Counted from the stretch's first letter, positions 24,896 through 37,927 are shown. The stretch is 64,000 nt of DNA from Mucor racemosus (GCA_027405735.1 JAPEHQ010000010.1:2130601-2194600); one strand, 5' to 3'. The notes: a model not told the origin generated them from the sequence alone. Numbers and translations are program-made.

Positions 24896-26276
24896 TGTTT
24901 ACACCTACTAAGGTCGGTAATCTCACCAGTTCTTGCCAAATATAAATTCAAATGAGCTCCCGTTTTGCAGTGCTAGGTACTTCTCGTATTAATCCAGAAA
25001 GCTGAAAAAGATTCTTCAGCCTCTCTGAATTGTTGTGGAAATGGAGAAATGAAAACTCGTACTTGTTTAAACTATTTTGTATGGATTATTTCAGATATTC
25101 TTTGAAATTTTTTATAAAATCAAATAATAGTTTAAAATTGAATCTTAAAATTGCATTTAATGCACAGTAAATGTACAAACAACATATCTTGATTTCTTTA
25201 ACTAACAGCTGTTTTGAAGGATTTTTGCACACGTTTTTGAAAAAAAAGTCTTCTCTTCTGCTTGAAAGAAATTTAGTAACTGAAAAAATGCTTGATATCA
25301 ATGAATATTGACCCAATTGGGCTGCAAAGTTTGAAATATATACTACAGCTGTAACAGTATCCAGTGATATAATTTTAACAACCCATTAATTTACTGTTTA
25401 AATCAGAATAGTAGAATTCCCACTTTCTGCTCACTTTTCCAGATGTTTTCAAATCTATTCCGATTTATGGATAGCACCAAAAAACATATATGTGGGTTAT
25501 ATTGTGAGGTCTGTAGTTGACACTGTCATATACATTGATTGTTTAAAATTAGAAACCGAAACAAAAAAAGTGCACAGTATAGCTAAAACGATACTGATTG
25601 CCAAAAAGCTAATGTTGGAAAGCAGAAACAATATTGTGATTGACAATCTGACTGGAAATTATCTGATAATGTATTGTAATCTGTACTCGGTAAAAAGAAC
25701 ATGATTATTATATGGTATATTTACAAGATTTGGTATTGTATCAATAAGCAAGCCCTGCTTAAATGGAGTGTTTTTATCAGTAGAATGTGGGTTGCTCATG
25801 ATGTGTATATTTGCAAATTAGGATGTCTTTCGTGTGATAGTGACTCCACACTACATTTCTTGATAAAAAGCAGCACTGGAAAATGCAAACCTCAATAATG
25901 CATTATTTAAATCAGCATACTAGGCAAGATGCTCTCTATTAATATTAAGCTTTTTTAATAGAAACTGATGATTGGCGATTTTTACAGCCTCTGTTACTAT
26001 GCAATGCTTGTGTATGGGTATAATACGCAATATAGCGCCTTTGATTTCATTACATCTTATAAAGTATTTTTTCCTCTTGGTTAATTGGCTGTTGTCTTTA
26101 TTGATTTTTGAGAATAAACAATTCTAACTCAAGCCTAGAATCACACGATTCGGAAGTGCTTGTAACGTTACTCACGAGTTTTCTGCATCATGCTGCTGAG
26201 CAATATAAATTCACTGCCCTTGATAAAAGTATAAATTTTGCTAAGCTTTCTCTTTTTCCACTTTAGTTCACATCAA
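24896..26276. other. AT-rich stretch upstream of the F-box/LRR gene
   Basis: No convincing gene. About 25330-25420 resembles 50560-50630 (shared 'gatataatttta' context), so part is repeat debris. The last 200 bp are the likely promoter of the next gene; 'ccactttag' at 26259-26267 could be a 3' splice site for a non-coding or unrecognised first exon. Confidence 0.4.
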
Positions 26277-27626
26277 ATGTATTATAATCAGATGAATACT
26301 GACTTTACGTCAGAAGATGCTAATTTATCTGCAACCTCAAATATACAACGATTAAATAAACTAATCAAGCAGCATTATACAGAGAAAAGCAGTAAATTTT
26401 ATCAAGTTTTCCCTTTGATATTACCTTACATCCATTACACTGATATGCCAACTTGTGCTTTATTGAACTCATCATACAACATTTTGGCAAAAGACAAGAT
26501 ATGGAATAATCCCAGATTTGACAAAATAGCATATATTCATGACGCTTTATACATATTCAATAACTTTCTATCTCGATTGCCCAAAATTCAAACCAGTACG
26601 GCATCACGTATTCACAATTTAGACTTACAACAAATTGAAGAGAGCCTTTACGACCGAGTCAATCCAAAGTTTTTACAAATTATCGCTCAATATTGCACTA
26701 ATTTGAATGTCCTCAACCTAGAAAGGGTCGGGTTTTTCAACGCAAGATCATTACCAAAGGGTTCATGGGCTTTGCCACATTTGACTCACCTCAATTTATC
26801 TTATTGCCCTCATATAAATGATGATATGATTGTTGAAATAGCTCGATCATGTCGACAACTGGTTCAAGTGCAATTAGATGGACTCACTCGACACAAAGGT
26901 AAGGGATTAGCTGGTCTTGCCGCAGAATGTGATCAGCTTTCCTCAGTATCTTGCAAATTCAACACAGCTATGGAAGATCAAGCCATTATAGCATTAGCAA
27001 AATTCAGACATATTCGACTTTTACAATTAGATTTGACTGGTTGCACCAAACTGACATCTACTGGACTCACCATGTTGTCTCGTTATGCAGCTCATCTATC
27101 AAGCTTATCTGTAGCTCAAACTAGTTGCGAATTGGAACAACTAAAGAAATTTATATGTATACAAAATCACACTGAATCATTAGATATCTCTGGCCTGAAA
27201 CAAATTGATAATAACGTCCTTGCAAAATGGATTTGGCAATCTAATTACCAGAAACTAAGAAATCTCACAATGGAAGCAACTACTGCAACAGCACTAGTCA
27301 AATTATCACAGCAACCTCATCATTTACTAGATACCAGTATTCGTGAAGTGACAGATTTGAAGCTCATGAACTTACCAGAACATACACCCATGAGCTATCT
27401 ACATCAATTAACAAATTTATTCCCTCGTTTGACTCACATTACATTTGTAAGAGCTTATTTTGAGACTGATTTTATGCGCGGCATGTATCGTACACCTTCA
27501 CCAGAAGGCGAAAATTACATTACAGATGCGCAACTGGATAAGTTTAACTTAAGCCAGCGACAAATCACTGCCATTGTGTTTAGAGAAAGAGAAGACAATC
27601 TCGATTGCAGCCTTTCCAGTTGGTAA
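26277..27626 (+). CDS. F-box/LRR-like protein (substrate adaptor candidate)
   Basis: One uninterrupted exon, 449 aa from the first ATG (MYYNQMNTDF); the frame is open further upstream only from a TTG. A divergent F-box-like helical segment lies at about 42-81 (FPLILPYIHYTDMPTCALLN, then IWNNPRF). It is followed by leucine-rich repeats of the cysteine-containing (AMN1/Skp2) type, such as LTHLNLSYCPHINDDMI, LVQVQLDGL, and LLQLDLTGCTKLTSTGL. Such proteins usually connect substrates to SCF ubiquitin ligases, for which this window also encodes the RBX1 subunit. The substrate cannot be predicted. The C-terminal 100 residues are less regular. An upstream exon is possible. Confidence 0.7.
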   Translation: MYYNQMNTDFTSEDANLSATSNIQRLNKLIKQHYTEKSSKFYQVFPLILPYIHYTDMPTCALLNSSYNILAKDKIWNNPRFDKIAYIHDALYIFNNFLSRLPKIQTSTASRIHNLDLQQIEESLYDRVNPKFLQIIAQYCTNLNVLNLERVGFFNARSLPKGSWALPHLTHLNLSYCPHINDDMIVEIARSCRQLVQVQLDGLTRHKGKGLAGLAAECDQLSSVSCKFNTAMEDQAIIALAKFRHIRLLQLDLTGCTKLTSTGLTMLSRYAAHLSSLSVAQTSCELEQLKKFICIQNHTESLDISGLKQIDNNVLAKWIWQSNYQKLRNLTMEATTATALVKLSQQPHHLLDTSIREVTDLKLMNLPEHTPMSYLHQLTNLFPRLTHITFVRAYFETDFMRGMYRTPSPEGENYITDAQLDKFNLSQRQITAIVFREREDNLDCSLSSW

Positions 27627-29600
27627 TTTAATGAATTTTTTGGCAAAATCATTCACAATAGCTTTCGTAAAATTATACTATATAATTAATAAATTTTAAC
27701 TTTCTGTATTACAGAGATATCTAAATAGGGTTAATTGTGTTTTTATCCCTTGGGAGATGGTCTCATACTAAATTGAGAGAATCAATCTCAAAGTATACAT
27801 GTGTTATATTGCAATACATTATTTTAAGAGACATTTGATATACTTTATATTATATATATATTTTATTTACAAAAAGATTTAAAAAACTATTTACATTAAA
27901 TAATTACCTATGATTGAATAAATTCGTTAATAACAGGTATTAAAAACTAATTTGCATTGTATAATACAAGAAAGAAATCAATTGTGCTTAATATAACTTT
28001 CAGTTCTTTTTAAACATTACTCAGCAAAAGCCTCAACTTCGAAATCTTATCGTAAGCAGGACTCTAAGACGGCTCTTCCTATTTTTGATGTGTGTTGTTT
28101 TCATCCCGTTATAAGGCACAATGATTTCTTTGAAGTATTTATAGGAAATGCTTTATGATTAGATATCTTACCTTAAGGAAAACCTTGTATAAAGGGTACG
28201 GAGAGATGTAAGCGAAAGCTAGTGCAATGGAAACTATAAACATAAATTAATAAAAATGATTCATGATATAAAAAAAAAAAAGAAAAAAAGAAAGATTGAA
28301 TAAATGTGTCAGGAAGTTATACTGGCAAGTATCAACAGCACTCAGCGAAGCACTGCGGTTTATATCATCATGGTCGATAAGTTAAAATGAAGACAATGTA
28401 TGTTTTCGTCATTCACAATAAACAATCCTTTCTTTTTTTTCATATTTATGAACTTACCAAAAAATCGTTTGATGATTAGAAAAAAAACATCTACATTAAA
28501 AAAAATTTTCCTTCCTTTAAATAGCCTTTTCATTTCAGAATAAATTTTTGCTAAGCCTCTAGGCAGCACATACTGCTTTGCTTCCAATTTATCTAGTAAG
28601 TAGATGCTTCTTTTTGATTAAGAGTAAGTGGATGCTATATTTGCCATTGAATATGTCATATATATTGTTCAGTTGATCATTATCGTTATAAAAATTGTAA
28701 ATGTACATGTTTATTTACTTGAATCTCGATTTTTTTTCGGTTTCTAAAACACATTCAAATGTGCATTCGATCTTTTTAATGCATATTCAAGTATACACAA
28801 TCAAAGCTATTCAAGATGTCTATGAGACAAGTGTTTGACAGCTACCCCTGGTAGCTATATTTTGACACCTGACTAAAAGATCAACATTTAAGCAAATTAA
28901 ATTCGTGACAACAATTTAGTGAAAGATAGCAAAAATAAAGTATTACAAAGCGAAAATTATAGCAAAAACAAAAAATAAAAAATACAGGTATATTATTTAA
29001 AAGCTTTTTATTATAAAAAAAAAGTAAAACTACTATTGGCAAGCCAAGAATCCTAAAGAAAAAATTCTGAAAAGGTGTTAATAAAGAAAATCATTTTAAA
29101 ATTTTAAGAAATAAAATAGTAAAAAGAGATGTTTGTCTCGTAACTAAGAAGACAACCATGAACTGCAATTAAGCAGGTTGGCTTCAACTCAATCGAGACG
29201 GAATCATCTTGATCGTGCCGCACCTAGAACAGGTGGACAACAGTTAAAATGATATAATTAATTTTCCACGAGTGTAACAGAGAACCATCATTGTGAAGTG
29301 AGCGCAAGGCTCGTTGGATCACCTGACATGACTTGTGGGTATCCAATAAAGGACAAAAAGAAAGAAGATATGAAAAAAAAAAACTGAATATAATAATTAC
29401 CTTCAAGATGTGTAGTTGATTAAAACAAAAACATTTCATAAAGGGAAAAGATTTTTTGAAGGTTTTTATATTGGGAAATTTGGAAGGGATTGAATTAGTC
29501 ACTGGTAAACCTTTTTGTATACCTTAAGCCACAAATTTTTATAATGCGGAGTGATTGAAAGAGAATGAGAGAGGTACAGATAATTTAGGTTCTATTTACA
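27627..29600. other. Intergenic, no gene recognised
   Basis: Almost 2 kb of AT-rich sequence. A GC-richer island at about 29150-29345 stands out, with short hairpins (for example CACCTAGAACAGGTG) and an open minus-strand stretch, but no ATG-started or spliced gene and no known ncRNA could be recognised. Confidence 0.4.
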
Positions 29601-31456
29601 ATGACAAAATCCGAACCTATAACAGAATATTCAAAGTTATACGACAAATATTCGAAAGAAAATGATTATAGACAAGTTCCATTTATAGACAATGAATGGA
29701 TTCTAGTGAAGGATCAGTGAGTAGCCTGAATAATGTTTAATGTAATTTCGTTTTATTTATTCATACATGCAGGCTAGAAATAGATAACTACCTTCCAAAA
29801 TCGAATACTGCGACTATCACTACAGGAATCACAAATATTAAAACAGAAACAGTAGATAATTTTGAATCAATTGATCTAAGTAAAAATATCCCCAATAAAA
29901 GAGCTCACATTTTGAATGTTGGTGGCTCTATTTGGGGCCTTGATTTTGCACCTAAACCATCACCAAATAAAAGCAGCGATCAATATTTAGCGATTGGAGG
30001 CTATAATTCGACAACAGAACATCATTTATTAAGTGAAGATTTCGATATCAACAACAAATTGAATGCGATTCAGATATGGAAATGCAGATCATATACCTCG
30101 AAATTCAAGCCCGTTTTAGATATGTGCATTTTGCATGATTTTGGTGTCGTTGTTGATTTCAAATGGTGCCCATTTAGTGTGTATGACGAAGAGGTAACTA
30201 CAAGGAAAGACCAACTAACACAAGATTTAATTCATCATGCGTATTTACAGATATTAGGAATTTTGGCTGCAATGTTTAACAATGGAACAATTCGATTATT
30301 TGTAGTGCCCCATCCACAAAATGTGCGGAAAAATAACGAATTGTCACCAGAGGATACAGTTTACAGTAAGGTGCAACCTTTGATAACATCATTAAAAGTT
30401 GTCTAACTTGATTCAGTCAAGGTAAAACAAGCGAGGCTTGTCTTGGAATTACCTAATCAAAATAATAATATACTTTGCTTTGCTTGGGGTGGTTACAGAA
30501 AATTAGCATGTGGGACAAGATTAGGAAGCATTGTGGTTTGGGATATATTGGATTCACTTTTACAGAATAATATTATTATTAATGTAAATATACCAAATGC
30601 GAGCATGTTACCTATTCGATGTATTGCTTGGAAATCACTTTTTGATGAGAATATCTTGTTTACAAGTGATACAGATGGAACTATAAATTTGCATGATTTG
30701 AACGATCCATTTTTTCCAAGCAAAATATTTAGAGTGAGACGTAGGGTAGAAGATACAATACTTTAGTATACATGTATATATTAATATTATAGCAAAATAG
30801 ATACATATATTTGCCTGTGTGGACCAGGGTTTGGATCAGGGTTTTTATACGGTGAAAATGATGGTGTTGTGAGGAAAAATATGTATTTGACTGGAAGAAA
30901 AGCTGTTGCATTAACATGGCATAATAGCATGATTTGGCAATGTGCAGTAAGTCCACATCATGGAATTATGGCATCAGTAGCTTCAAATGGAACTGCAATG
31001 GTAAAGCCATTTGCTCATAATGATATTGTATATACACAAAGCCATAGAGTAAGTATTTAATTTATGGTTTAACATATTCTTACTAAGTTTGTGTCTGCAT
31101 AGCCTGCCGAATGTACACTTTACGAATTGACATTTGACGATGATACTAAAACATTTAAATATATAGATGGATTTCAACCAAAGGTAAAATGATAATTTCA
31201 TATATTAATGTAATACTAAAAGAAAAAATATGCTGTTATAGACAAAATTCTCAGAACGCGAATATTATAATATACTATTGAACCCAATTATCGCATTACA
31301 TAAAGTAAACCATACAAAAAATAACCTTTATTATCTCACTACTGTTACTCATTTGAATTTAATTAGGTTGCTTGGAATACAAATAAAAATGCATGCGGTT
31401 GGGTAGCCTCTGGTGGTGCTGCTGGTTTATGTAGATTAGAATATACCGGCTTATAA
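29601..31456 (+). CDS. WD-repeat protein resembling TFIIIC subunit GTF3C2/Tfc6
   Basis: Seven exons: 29601-29716, 29773-30365, 30417-30740, 30801-31048, 31103-31183, 31242-31304, 31367-31456; 504 aa. WD-like blades are visible: GGSIWGLDFAPK, LNAIQIWKC, VVVDFKWCPF, LACGTRLGSIVVWDILD, IRCIAWKS with SDTDGTINLHDL, GFLYGENDGVVRKNMYL, HGIMASVASNGTAMV, and a terminal ASGGAAGLCRLEY. The wording of the blades and the closing VAWN...SGGAAG motif resemble the beta-propeller subunit of the Pol III factor TFIIIC. The third intron boundary is ambiguous; the acceptor at 30800 was chosen for phase and for the PGFGSGFLYG reading, while another at about 30829 would also keep frame. Subunit identity is an inference from motif style. 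Confidence 0.65.
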
Positions 31457-32592
31457 ATTTTTGTTAGATAATAAAATACATGTTGAATCAATTATCAATT
31501 CATTTGTAGTAATATCCCTATAATCAAGTTGTTGACCTTATTTCTTTCTATTCATTCAAATACAACTGTTCAGTACCATGATTATATCAGCTAGATCTGT
31601 ACTTTTTTTTTCAACAAATCTACGGATAGAATACAGGTTTCTGCCAGTTTTCATTTCATCTTAATCTTGTTCTCACATCAAAACATCAACAATGAAAAAT
31701 TCACTAATGCTGATGGGGATTGAATTGGGAAAATACAGCAGCCAGATTTTATATTCAGTTTGACATTTTTTCAAAAAAAATAAAACTTTAAAGAGATTTT
31801 ACAATCCTACTTTTATAATTAAATACTAAAAGTAAGATAATAAAGTATATACAATTTTTAGTGCTATATTTAAAAATATTTTTCATTTAGATATTGCTTT
31901 AGTAAAATGTTTCGATATCTTAGAAAAAGCAATGTTTTGTTTATTTTAATATATATCTAAATATTTAGCCGGAAGGCTCGAAATAAACGCCACAGGTGAA
32001 AAGATATGCTTATTTTAGGTATATTTCTTTAATAAACACCTTATTAAAAAATCGAATTTTTCGACCGAAAAATTGAATTTTATTAAAATTAGAACTTTGG
32101 ATGAGGTATGGTAAGGCAGAATTCGAGCTGGAACGATTATCTGGAAAAGATCACAGAAATAATTTAGAACAAGTCTATTAGTCAAGGAAATTCGTTTGGT
32201 ATACTTTTGAACTCTGTAGATAACCGCAAAATATAACAACGTTTAAAGAGGCTGTTCTAGGCTATTTTTGCTGTATCAGTAATATATGTCTGTATTATGT
32301 ACATTATTAAGATCAATATTAGGTCATGAATTTATGCTTAACTAAAAATCAAATAAACCTCTACTATAAACAGTTCAAGAAAAATAGCATGGGTTAATCA
32401 AAAAGGGTGTATTACAAATTTCAATTAGAAACGGAAAAACTTTAGTTGGTGTGTTCAATCAAAATAATACACACACTCACACGCACGTAAAGAAAAAATA
32501 TACAGATGGATATCTCACTCTCTCACTCTCTCACGCTCTTTTTTTCATTCCTACTTTTTGTATCTTGTTTTGCTTTTATACATATACACAGA
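31457..32592. other. Intergenic, no gene recognised
   Basis: AT-rich. Just before the thioesterase start is a CA-rich stretch (32466-32487) followed by a (TCTCAC) run (32512-32534), typical of a 5' leader. An in-frame ATG at 32506 could extend the next protein by 29 residues, but that extension is mostly the encoded CT repeat. Confidence 0.4.
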
Positions 32593-33522
32593 ATGTCATT
32601 ACAACCAACTGTAACTGAAAAACCATTTGATACCAACATGAATCGTCATGCACCCAAAGCAGAACAAATCCCGATTTTAGAAGAACATGAAGTGCTTTGC
32701 CCTGAAGAAAAGGAATTAAAAAGACAAGAAGAAGAATTAGAATTAGTAAAGGAATTGAGAAAGTCGTCGGAATGGTTTGAAACAATATCTCATGGACATT
32801 TGAGCGGCTCTGCAAGAGAGCACTCTTTGACAGCACATTCACTTCGTGGCCAATTTAAGATTTTACGTCGACCATTGAAATTCTTTAATCAAAAGAAAAC
32901 AAAATGCATTATTGTTTTACATTTAGGCGATCATTTGTAAGTGTGTTACCAAAAAATATTGGGGGATTTTATGTTTATAAAATTACATATAAGCATATGA
33001 TTGATATAAAAAAAAAACGATGGAAGCATGGTAGCCCCTTTAAAGCTGATATGGTTGATGATACTCGAAATATTTTTTGGGTACATTTGACATGTTGGGG
33101 CAATTTTTATTGGATTTGGTTACCATGGTTACCTAAAAAAACTACTGGATCAGAAAAACCGTATCTAACGAAATCTTTTATCGTTATAGATGCGGTAACA
33201 ATGGCATACACAATGGCTTGTTGGCAACGTTATTAGATGAGCATCTAGCATTCGTCGTATGTATAAATGATTATCATATGCAAATTATCAAATCATTAAT
33301 TCTGTAATATAGTCATTGCCTAGTTTACCCAATTACACAGGATTTACGGCTAATTTAAACGTAGATTACATTCAGCCTGTCAATCCAAATCAATGGATTA
33401 GTATTCATGGTAAATTGGATAGAATAGAAGGACGAAAAGCCTATGCAGAAGCATGGATACAGACTATTAATGGTGTACGAACGACAGAAGCAAAGTCTCT
33501 GTATATTAGTCCTAGAACTTAA
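32593..33522 (+). CDS. Hotdog-fold acyl thioesterase (THEM4-like)
   Basis: Three exons: 32593-32936, 33190-33256, 33313-33522; 206 aa. The N-terminal third is a charged helix (EEKELKRQEEELELVKEL). The hotdog domain follows: EHSLTAHSLRG (about 76-86), VLHLGDHLCGNNGIHNGLLATLLDEHLAF with the long central helix and the HNG in place of the more common HGG (about 108-136), then the strand LNVDYIQPV. Such enzymes hydrolyse acyl-CoA thioesters; substrate and compartment are unknown. The 253-nt first intron is long for this window. Start choice: ATG at 32593 (MSLQPT) is favoured; the upstream in-frame ATG at 32506 would add a hydrophobic leader that might be an organelle signal. Confidence 0.75.
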
Positions 33523-33857
33523 CTGTTCCAAATGTAATAAAGTTTTTTTATTTTTGTTTGCCCCACAGTAAGCATTGATTTTTTGCAACACCCAAATTCT
33601 GGGGATCTGAGTTTGTACGATAGATAATACAATTTGTTAAAGCTTTTAATATATGTGATTTGCCCGCCTTGATCTCACTTGCTTAGTGGATAACAACCCT
33701 CATGGACCTGTTTTTTTGTTAGTTTCATAATTTGCAACGGTATCTTACCCCTCCCCGCGATTTTTTGATATAAAAAGCTTGGAAAAAAATTTAATTCATT
33801 TCGGCGAAAATCAATCTCTTTTCCTCTTTACTTTTTTTATATATATATTTTCAAATC
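33523..33857. promoter_or_regulatory. Short tandem intergenic region before the elongase gene
   Basis: 335 bp containing the thioesterase 3' region and the elongase promoter. A pyrimidine-rich stretch (33818-33855) precedes the ATG. No named element seen. Confidence 0.35.
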
Positions 33858-34741
33858 ATGGATGTGGATAAGCTTCAACCTATTCCTGGAATTCCCTTTC
33901 CTGAATACTATGAATTCTTTATGGATTGGAAGACACCTGTAGCAATTGCTTCTGTCTATGCCATTTGCGTGCATTTGTTCAATCCCTCTGCTGAATCTGC
34001 CAAGCTTTCAAGAGTCGAAGCAAAGAATCGTGGTGTTGGCAATGCATCAAAATCAAGCAAATTCATGACCGCATTTGTTTTTGTTCATAATTTGATCCTT
34101 TCAATCTATTCCGGTATTACCTTTATCAACATGGCTCAAAATATGCACAAATCATTCAACCGTGGTTCTTCAATTCATGATGCTGTAAGTCTACATTTAG
34201 TGATTATAAAAGGGAGGGTTTGTGTATTAATTTAAGAATGTAGTATTGTGATATGGATAGCTTCTTGTGGAATGAAGGTCTTGGTTACTGGGGTTATCTC
34301 TTTTATCTTTCTAAATTTTATGAAGTAATTGATACTGCAATCATCATCATAAAGGGTCGTCGCTCTTCTCTTTTGCAAACTTATCATCACTCTGGTGCTA
34401 TGATCACAATGTGGTCTGGTATCCGTTATCAAGCTCAACCTATTTGGATCTTTGTCGTATTCAATTCACTCATTCATGCCATCATGTACATGTATTACGC
34501 CATGACATCTATTGGTCTTCATCCTCCTGGAAAGCGTTATTTGACTTCTATGCAAATCTCTCAATTCTTGGTTGGTATGTCTACTGCTGTGTCTTATCTC
34601 ATCGTTCCCAACTGTCTTAAATCCCCTGGTCAACAATTAGCTGTTGCTATTAATGTTGGTTATCTCTTACCTCTTACTTACCTTTTTGTTGATTTTGCTC
34701 GCAGAACTTATGGTAACCGTAAGGCCAAAAAGTCTGAGTAA
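33858..34741 (+). CDS. ELO-family very-long-chain/PUFA elongase (3-ketoacyl-CoA synthase)
   Basis: Two exons (33858-34184 and 34244-34741), 274 aa. ER multi-pass condensing enzyme that adds two carbons from malonyl-CoA to acyl-CoA. ELO signatures in order: KFYEVIDTAIIIIKGR (about 133-148), the histidine box QTYHH at 154-158, NSLIHAIMYMYYAMTS, and LTSMQISQFLVG. The box is QxxHH, the form associated with elongases acting on polyunsaturated acyl chains, rather than the HxxHH of saturated/monounsaturated types. Opening residues (FPEYYEFFMDWKTPVAIA) resemble the gamma-linolenate elongases of Mortierella/Mucor relatives. At least five membrane helices are evident. The C-terminus is basic (RKAKKSE), compatible with ER retention. 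Substrate preference is inferred. Confidence 0.92.
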
Positions 34742-36229
34742 ATTTAATTTTTTTCATTTCCCCATATATCATATATAGGGAGGAATGGAGAAGGAAAGAG
34801 AGGTTCTAGAAGGAGAGAGGAAGAGTAGAAACATTATTTATTTAATCATGCAAACACATTTTTTCTCAAGTTTGTATATCTTGACATATTCTTTCTTATC
34901 ACATCACAACCCATATATATATAACTCTTTAGATTGCTCTCTCCATCTCTTTCTTGACCTCTTTTTTCTATTAATTTATCTTCCGTGGTTTGGTTGATTT
35001 TTTTTTTTTTTGTCTTTCCGAACATTTGTAATATATAATAAACCCTTAAAACGTTTCCTTTTCATTAAATGTCTTTGAACTTGCAATTAAGATTATTTGG
35101 ATCAAATAACATCATCCAATATTGTGTCGTTAAACGACTTTAATATTTATAATTAATACTTCAAAACGGAAGTAGTAATCGCTCAGATCAAAAATTTCTA
35201 ATTCCAATTTGAAACTGAAACTTTTAGGATGGGGTTGTGGCTAAAACTGCCTTGCTTGTATACTCAATCTATAGCATTGGCTAGGTTTCATCATTGTCAA
35301 GGAACATTATAATTAAAAATTATAGTGCGTTCATACCTATCTACAGTAATTTAGTTTTCTAGAATATCTCAATTTTTGATGGAGAAAATGAAAATTGCGC
35401 ATAAAGAATTGTTTATCGACTCATAACTCAAGTTGCCTACAGCAAATCCATTTTCTATTAGGTAGTGAGTTTAGATGTAGCAGTTTTAGCTAATAAATTG
35501 CTGTTTGTTATATGCAGGATAGTATACAATAGAAAAACAAAGAGTCGCAATGTTTAATGCATCTTACGCTTACAATAGAATCATATGGTATACATTAGAT
35601 GCAAAACTCATCAATATCAGCCCTTAGTGCTATATTATACTAATTTGCTGTTATTTTTAGTGTGCAGAAGTAGTATAATATTGAACGAATACCCTACCTC
35701 AATAGACTCGTTCGAAAGCTTTTTTTATGAGTTTTTTCAGACCATCGTTTTCAGCTCGAGTTTTGCCACCGTATCTCGTTCAAAATTTCAATTTGATAAA
35801 GTACGATTTTTATCAAGGTACAGTAAGAACATATATCTAAAATATGCATATCTTTGAGCTATGGTACTTATTTTGAGTTTTCCGACTAGATCAACTTGAT
35901 TTAATATATTCAAAAAAGGTTACACTCCATACGCTAAAATGGATTTTGTATTTTTTCCTGTAAGTATCTGGTCGAGCAATATTTAAATTTTCAAAAAATT
36001 AAACCTTTTTCATAATAGTTTTCAATCTTCAACATCGGGACGTGCTCTCTTTTTTATAACTAACCTCATACTAAACATTTTTAGGATATACTTTAGACAC
36101 TACTAAACAGACATGAATTGGTCGCATTATGCTACCTATCCCTAAATTTATTTTATATCTCACGAAAGACTCAAAAACGCGTAAAATTCACTGCTTTTTC
36201 CTTGAAAACTGGGTCTCACTTTTTATCCC
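34742..36229. other. Intergenic, no gene recognised
   Basis: The first 300 bp are the elongase 3' region with purine-rich then AT-rich sequence. The rest is AT-rich, with frames lacking family features. Confidence 0.4.
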
Positions 36230-37175
36230 TGATCTACTTTTTGTTTTCACTAAATAACACCAAGAAAAAATTATATGCCAATGTACCTGAGATGTTCGAC
36301 TTTAATCCAAAAACGAGTATCTAGAAATATCCTATTTTTTTGCAGTTGATATTAATTTTTTCAATGCTAATGTTTCAGATTTTTACGCGTATTTTACTGT
36401 TAAAAATTAAAAACTTCCAGGCTTCATATCTCTACAAAAAATTAAGCTATACTAACACTTTCTAATAATAAAACTTACTTGTTTTAGAGCATTCTATAAC
36501 ATGTTTTAATATAAAAAAATTCTGAGCACTTTTATTTTTTTTCATTTTTTTAACATTTCTATAGTACGTTTCAAAATATTTGTTAAATTGAGTAATATTT
36601 TTTTTGCATTCATGTCATTAAGCTCGTTAAGCTCTCTCGAACCAAATTTAGTTTTTTTTCAAAATATTGATTTTTCGTGGAGATATCCTCAAAAATGTGT
36701 ATAAAAGGTACCTCCATTTCTAGCTTCCATTTTTCCCTTATATACCCTCATCCCAAATTCTGAATCTGAAAAAAAAGTTGGTGAAAATCTTATTTTCTCT
36801 ACGAAAAATGCAATTAAAAGGTTCAGCAATATTTCAATTGATAGATAATTTTGCTGCAAATTATATCCATTAATTATAATTGAAACATACTTATAAAGAT
36901 TGATGCGTATCCTCAAAAAACCTTAAAAATTTCAATTGCATTTTACGCAAAATTTAATGTGAAATGTTTGTTTTAATTTTGTTTAGGTGGATGCAGGATT
37001 TAAAACTGTACAAAAACTATTTAATACGCTAGGTCGACTTACTTTGCAGTTCATGAGCCATTAAACGATCTTGTTTTTTAATCATTTTGGGATCATTTTT
37101 TGCAAATCAATTTTGGAATCCCGTTATGATAGGTTTCAAGCTGTGATAAGAACTATTATTTTGATTATATCGACG
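36230..37175 (+). repeat. R1 repeat, copy 3
   Basis: Same orientation as 21740-22790 and clearly homologous along its length (roughly three quarters identical by eye). No open frame of note. It is followed by LTR-B at 37928 and then by U1, the same family order as at 21.7-24.9 kb. Confidence 0.7.
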
Positions 37176-37927
37176 AAAAATTAATATTTTTTGCTGAAAC
37201 AAAAAATGCAGAATAGCTTAGAGTTGAATCTTTGTTGTGAATACAAAAAGTTAATACCTCAGTTTAGATGCACAATTTATTATAAGCAATTTTAGGTCAA
37301 TCCTATTCAATGTTTGGCCAGTGCACTTATATTCTGCTATTAATATTTCTATTTTCCGAGAGATATCAATAGTCTATGGAGCGAAGGTACATCTTTGAAG
37401 ATTTTACATGATCCTGTTTAGGATACTGACTAAATATTGAGCTGCATTATGTAATACTTGCAGTAAATAACAAAGTTGTTTACTAAAATAAAAAAAAATA
37501 TAAAAATAAAAGCAGTAGAAACTAGAAATACAATTATTATCAACTTTTATTACAGAAGATTTTTGAAGATTTAAAATAATTGAAAAAGTATGAGGGTATT
37601 TATAATGATTTAGAGAATTTGGATACCATCAAACTTGAATGGATGTATAGTTAGTAATCTTCTAGTTTTGAGTACATTGTTATTGATTTAATATTTAAAG
37701 GGTAAATCATATAGAGCATTGACCATAAGGGATTGATGTCAGGTGTGACAATATCGACCTTTTTGGGAAATGGTTGTTTTTTTTATTATTGTTATATCTA
37801 TTTTATGTAACCTTGAATTAAGAGGTAATTTTTATATGCTTGAATCTTATTTATATTTATAGTGCAACTTTAATATAGATGAGCAGTTGACCAAATTGTT
37901 GATATCTTTGTTTATACAGTAATTGTT

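Noticed and set aside
25492..25898. Two adjacent small plus-strand frames
   Set aside because: No recognisable domain, AT-rich composition, and nearby sequence is repeat debris shared with the 50.6-kb region.
26238..26276. Extended start of the F-box/LRR protein
   Set aside because: The first codon is TTG and the stretch contains a good 3' splice-site sequence; the ATG at 26277 is used.
28360..28587. Minus-strand frame with lysine-rich peptide
   Set aside because: Composition follows A/T runs; no splice partners or family features.
32506..32592. In-frame ATG 29 codons before the thioesterase start
   Set aside because: The added peptide is mostly encoded by a TCTCAC repeat typical of a 5' leader. 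Kept as an alternative only.
32937..33189. Open reading frame inside thioesterase intron 1
   Set aside because: It does not match the hotdog family, while splicing it out joins conserved motifs in phase.
37415..37470. TGTTTAGGATACTG stretch similar to one end of LTR-C
   Set aside because: Only about 45 bp match; no matching second end or duplication was found, so a complete LTR is not called.
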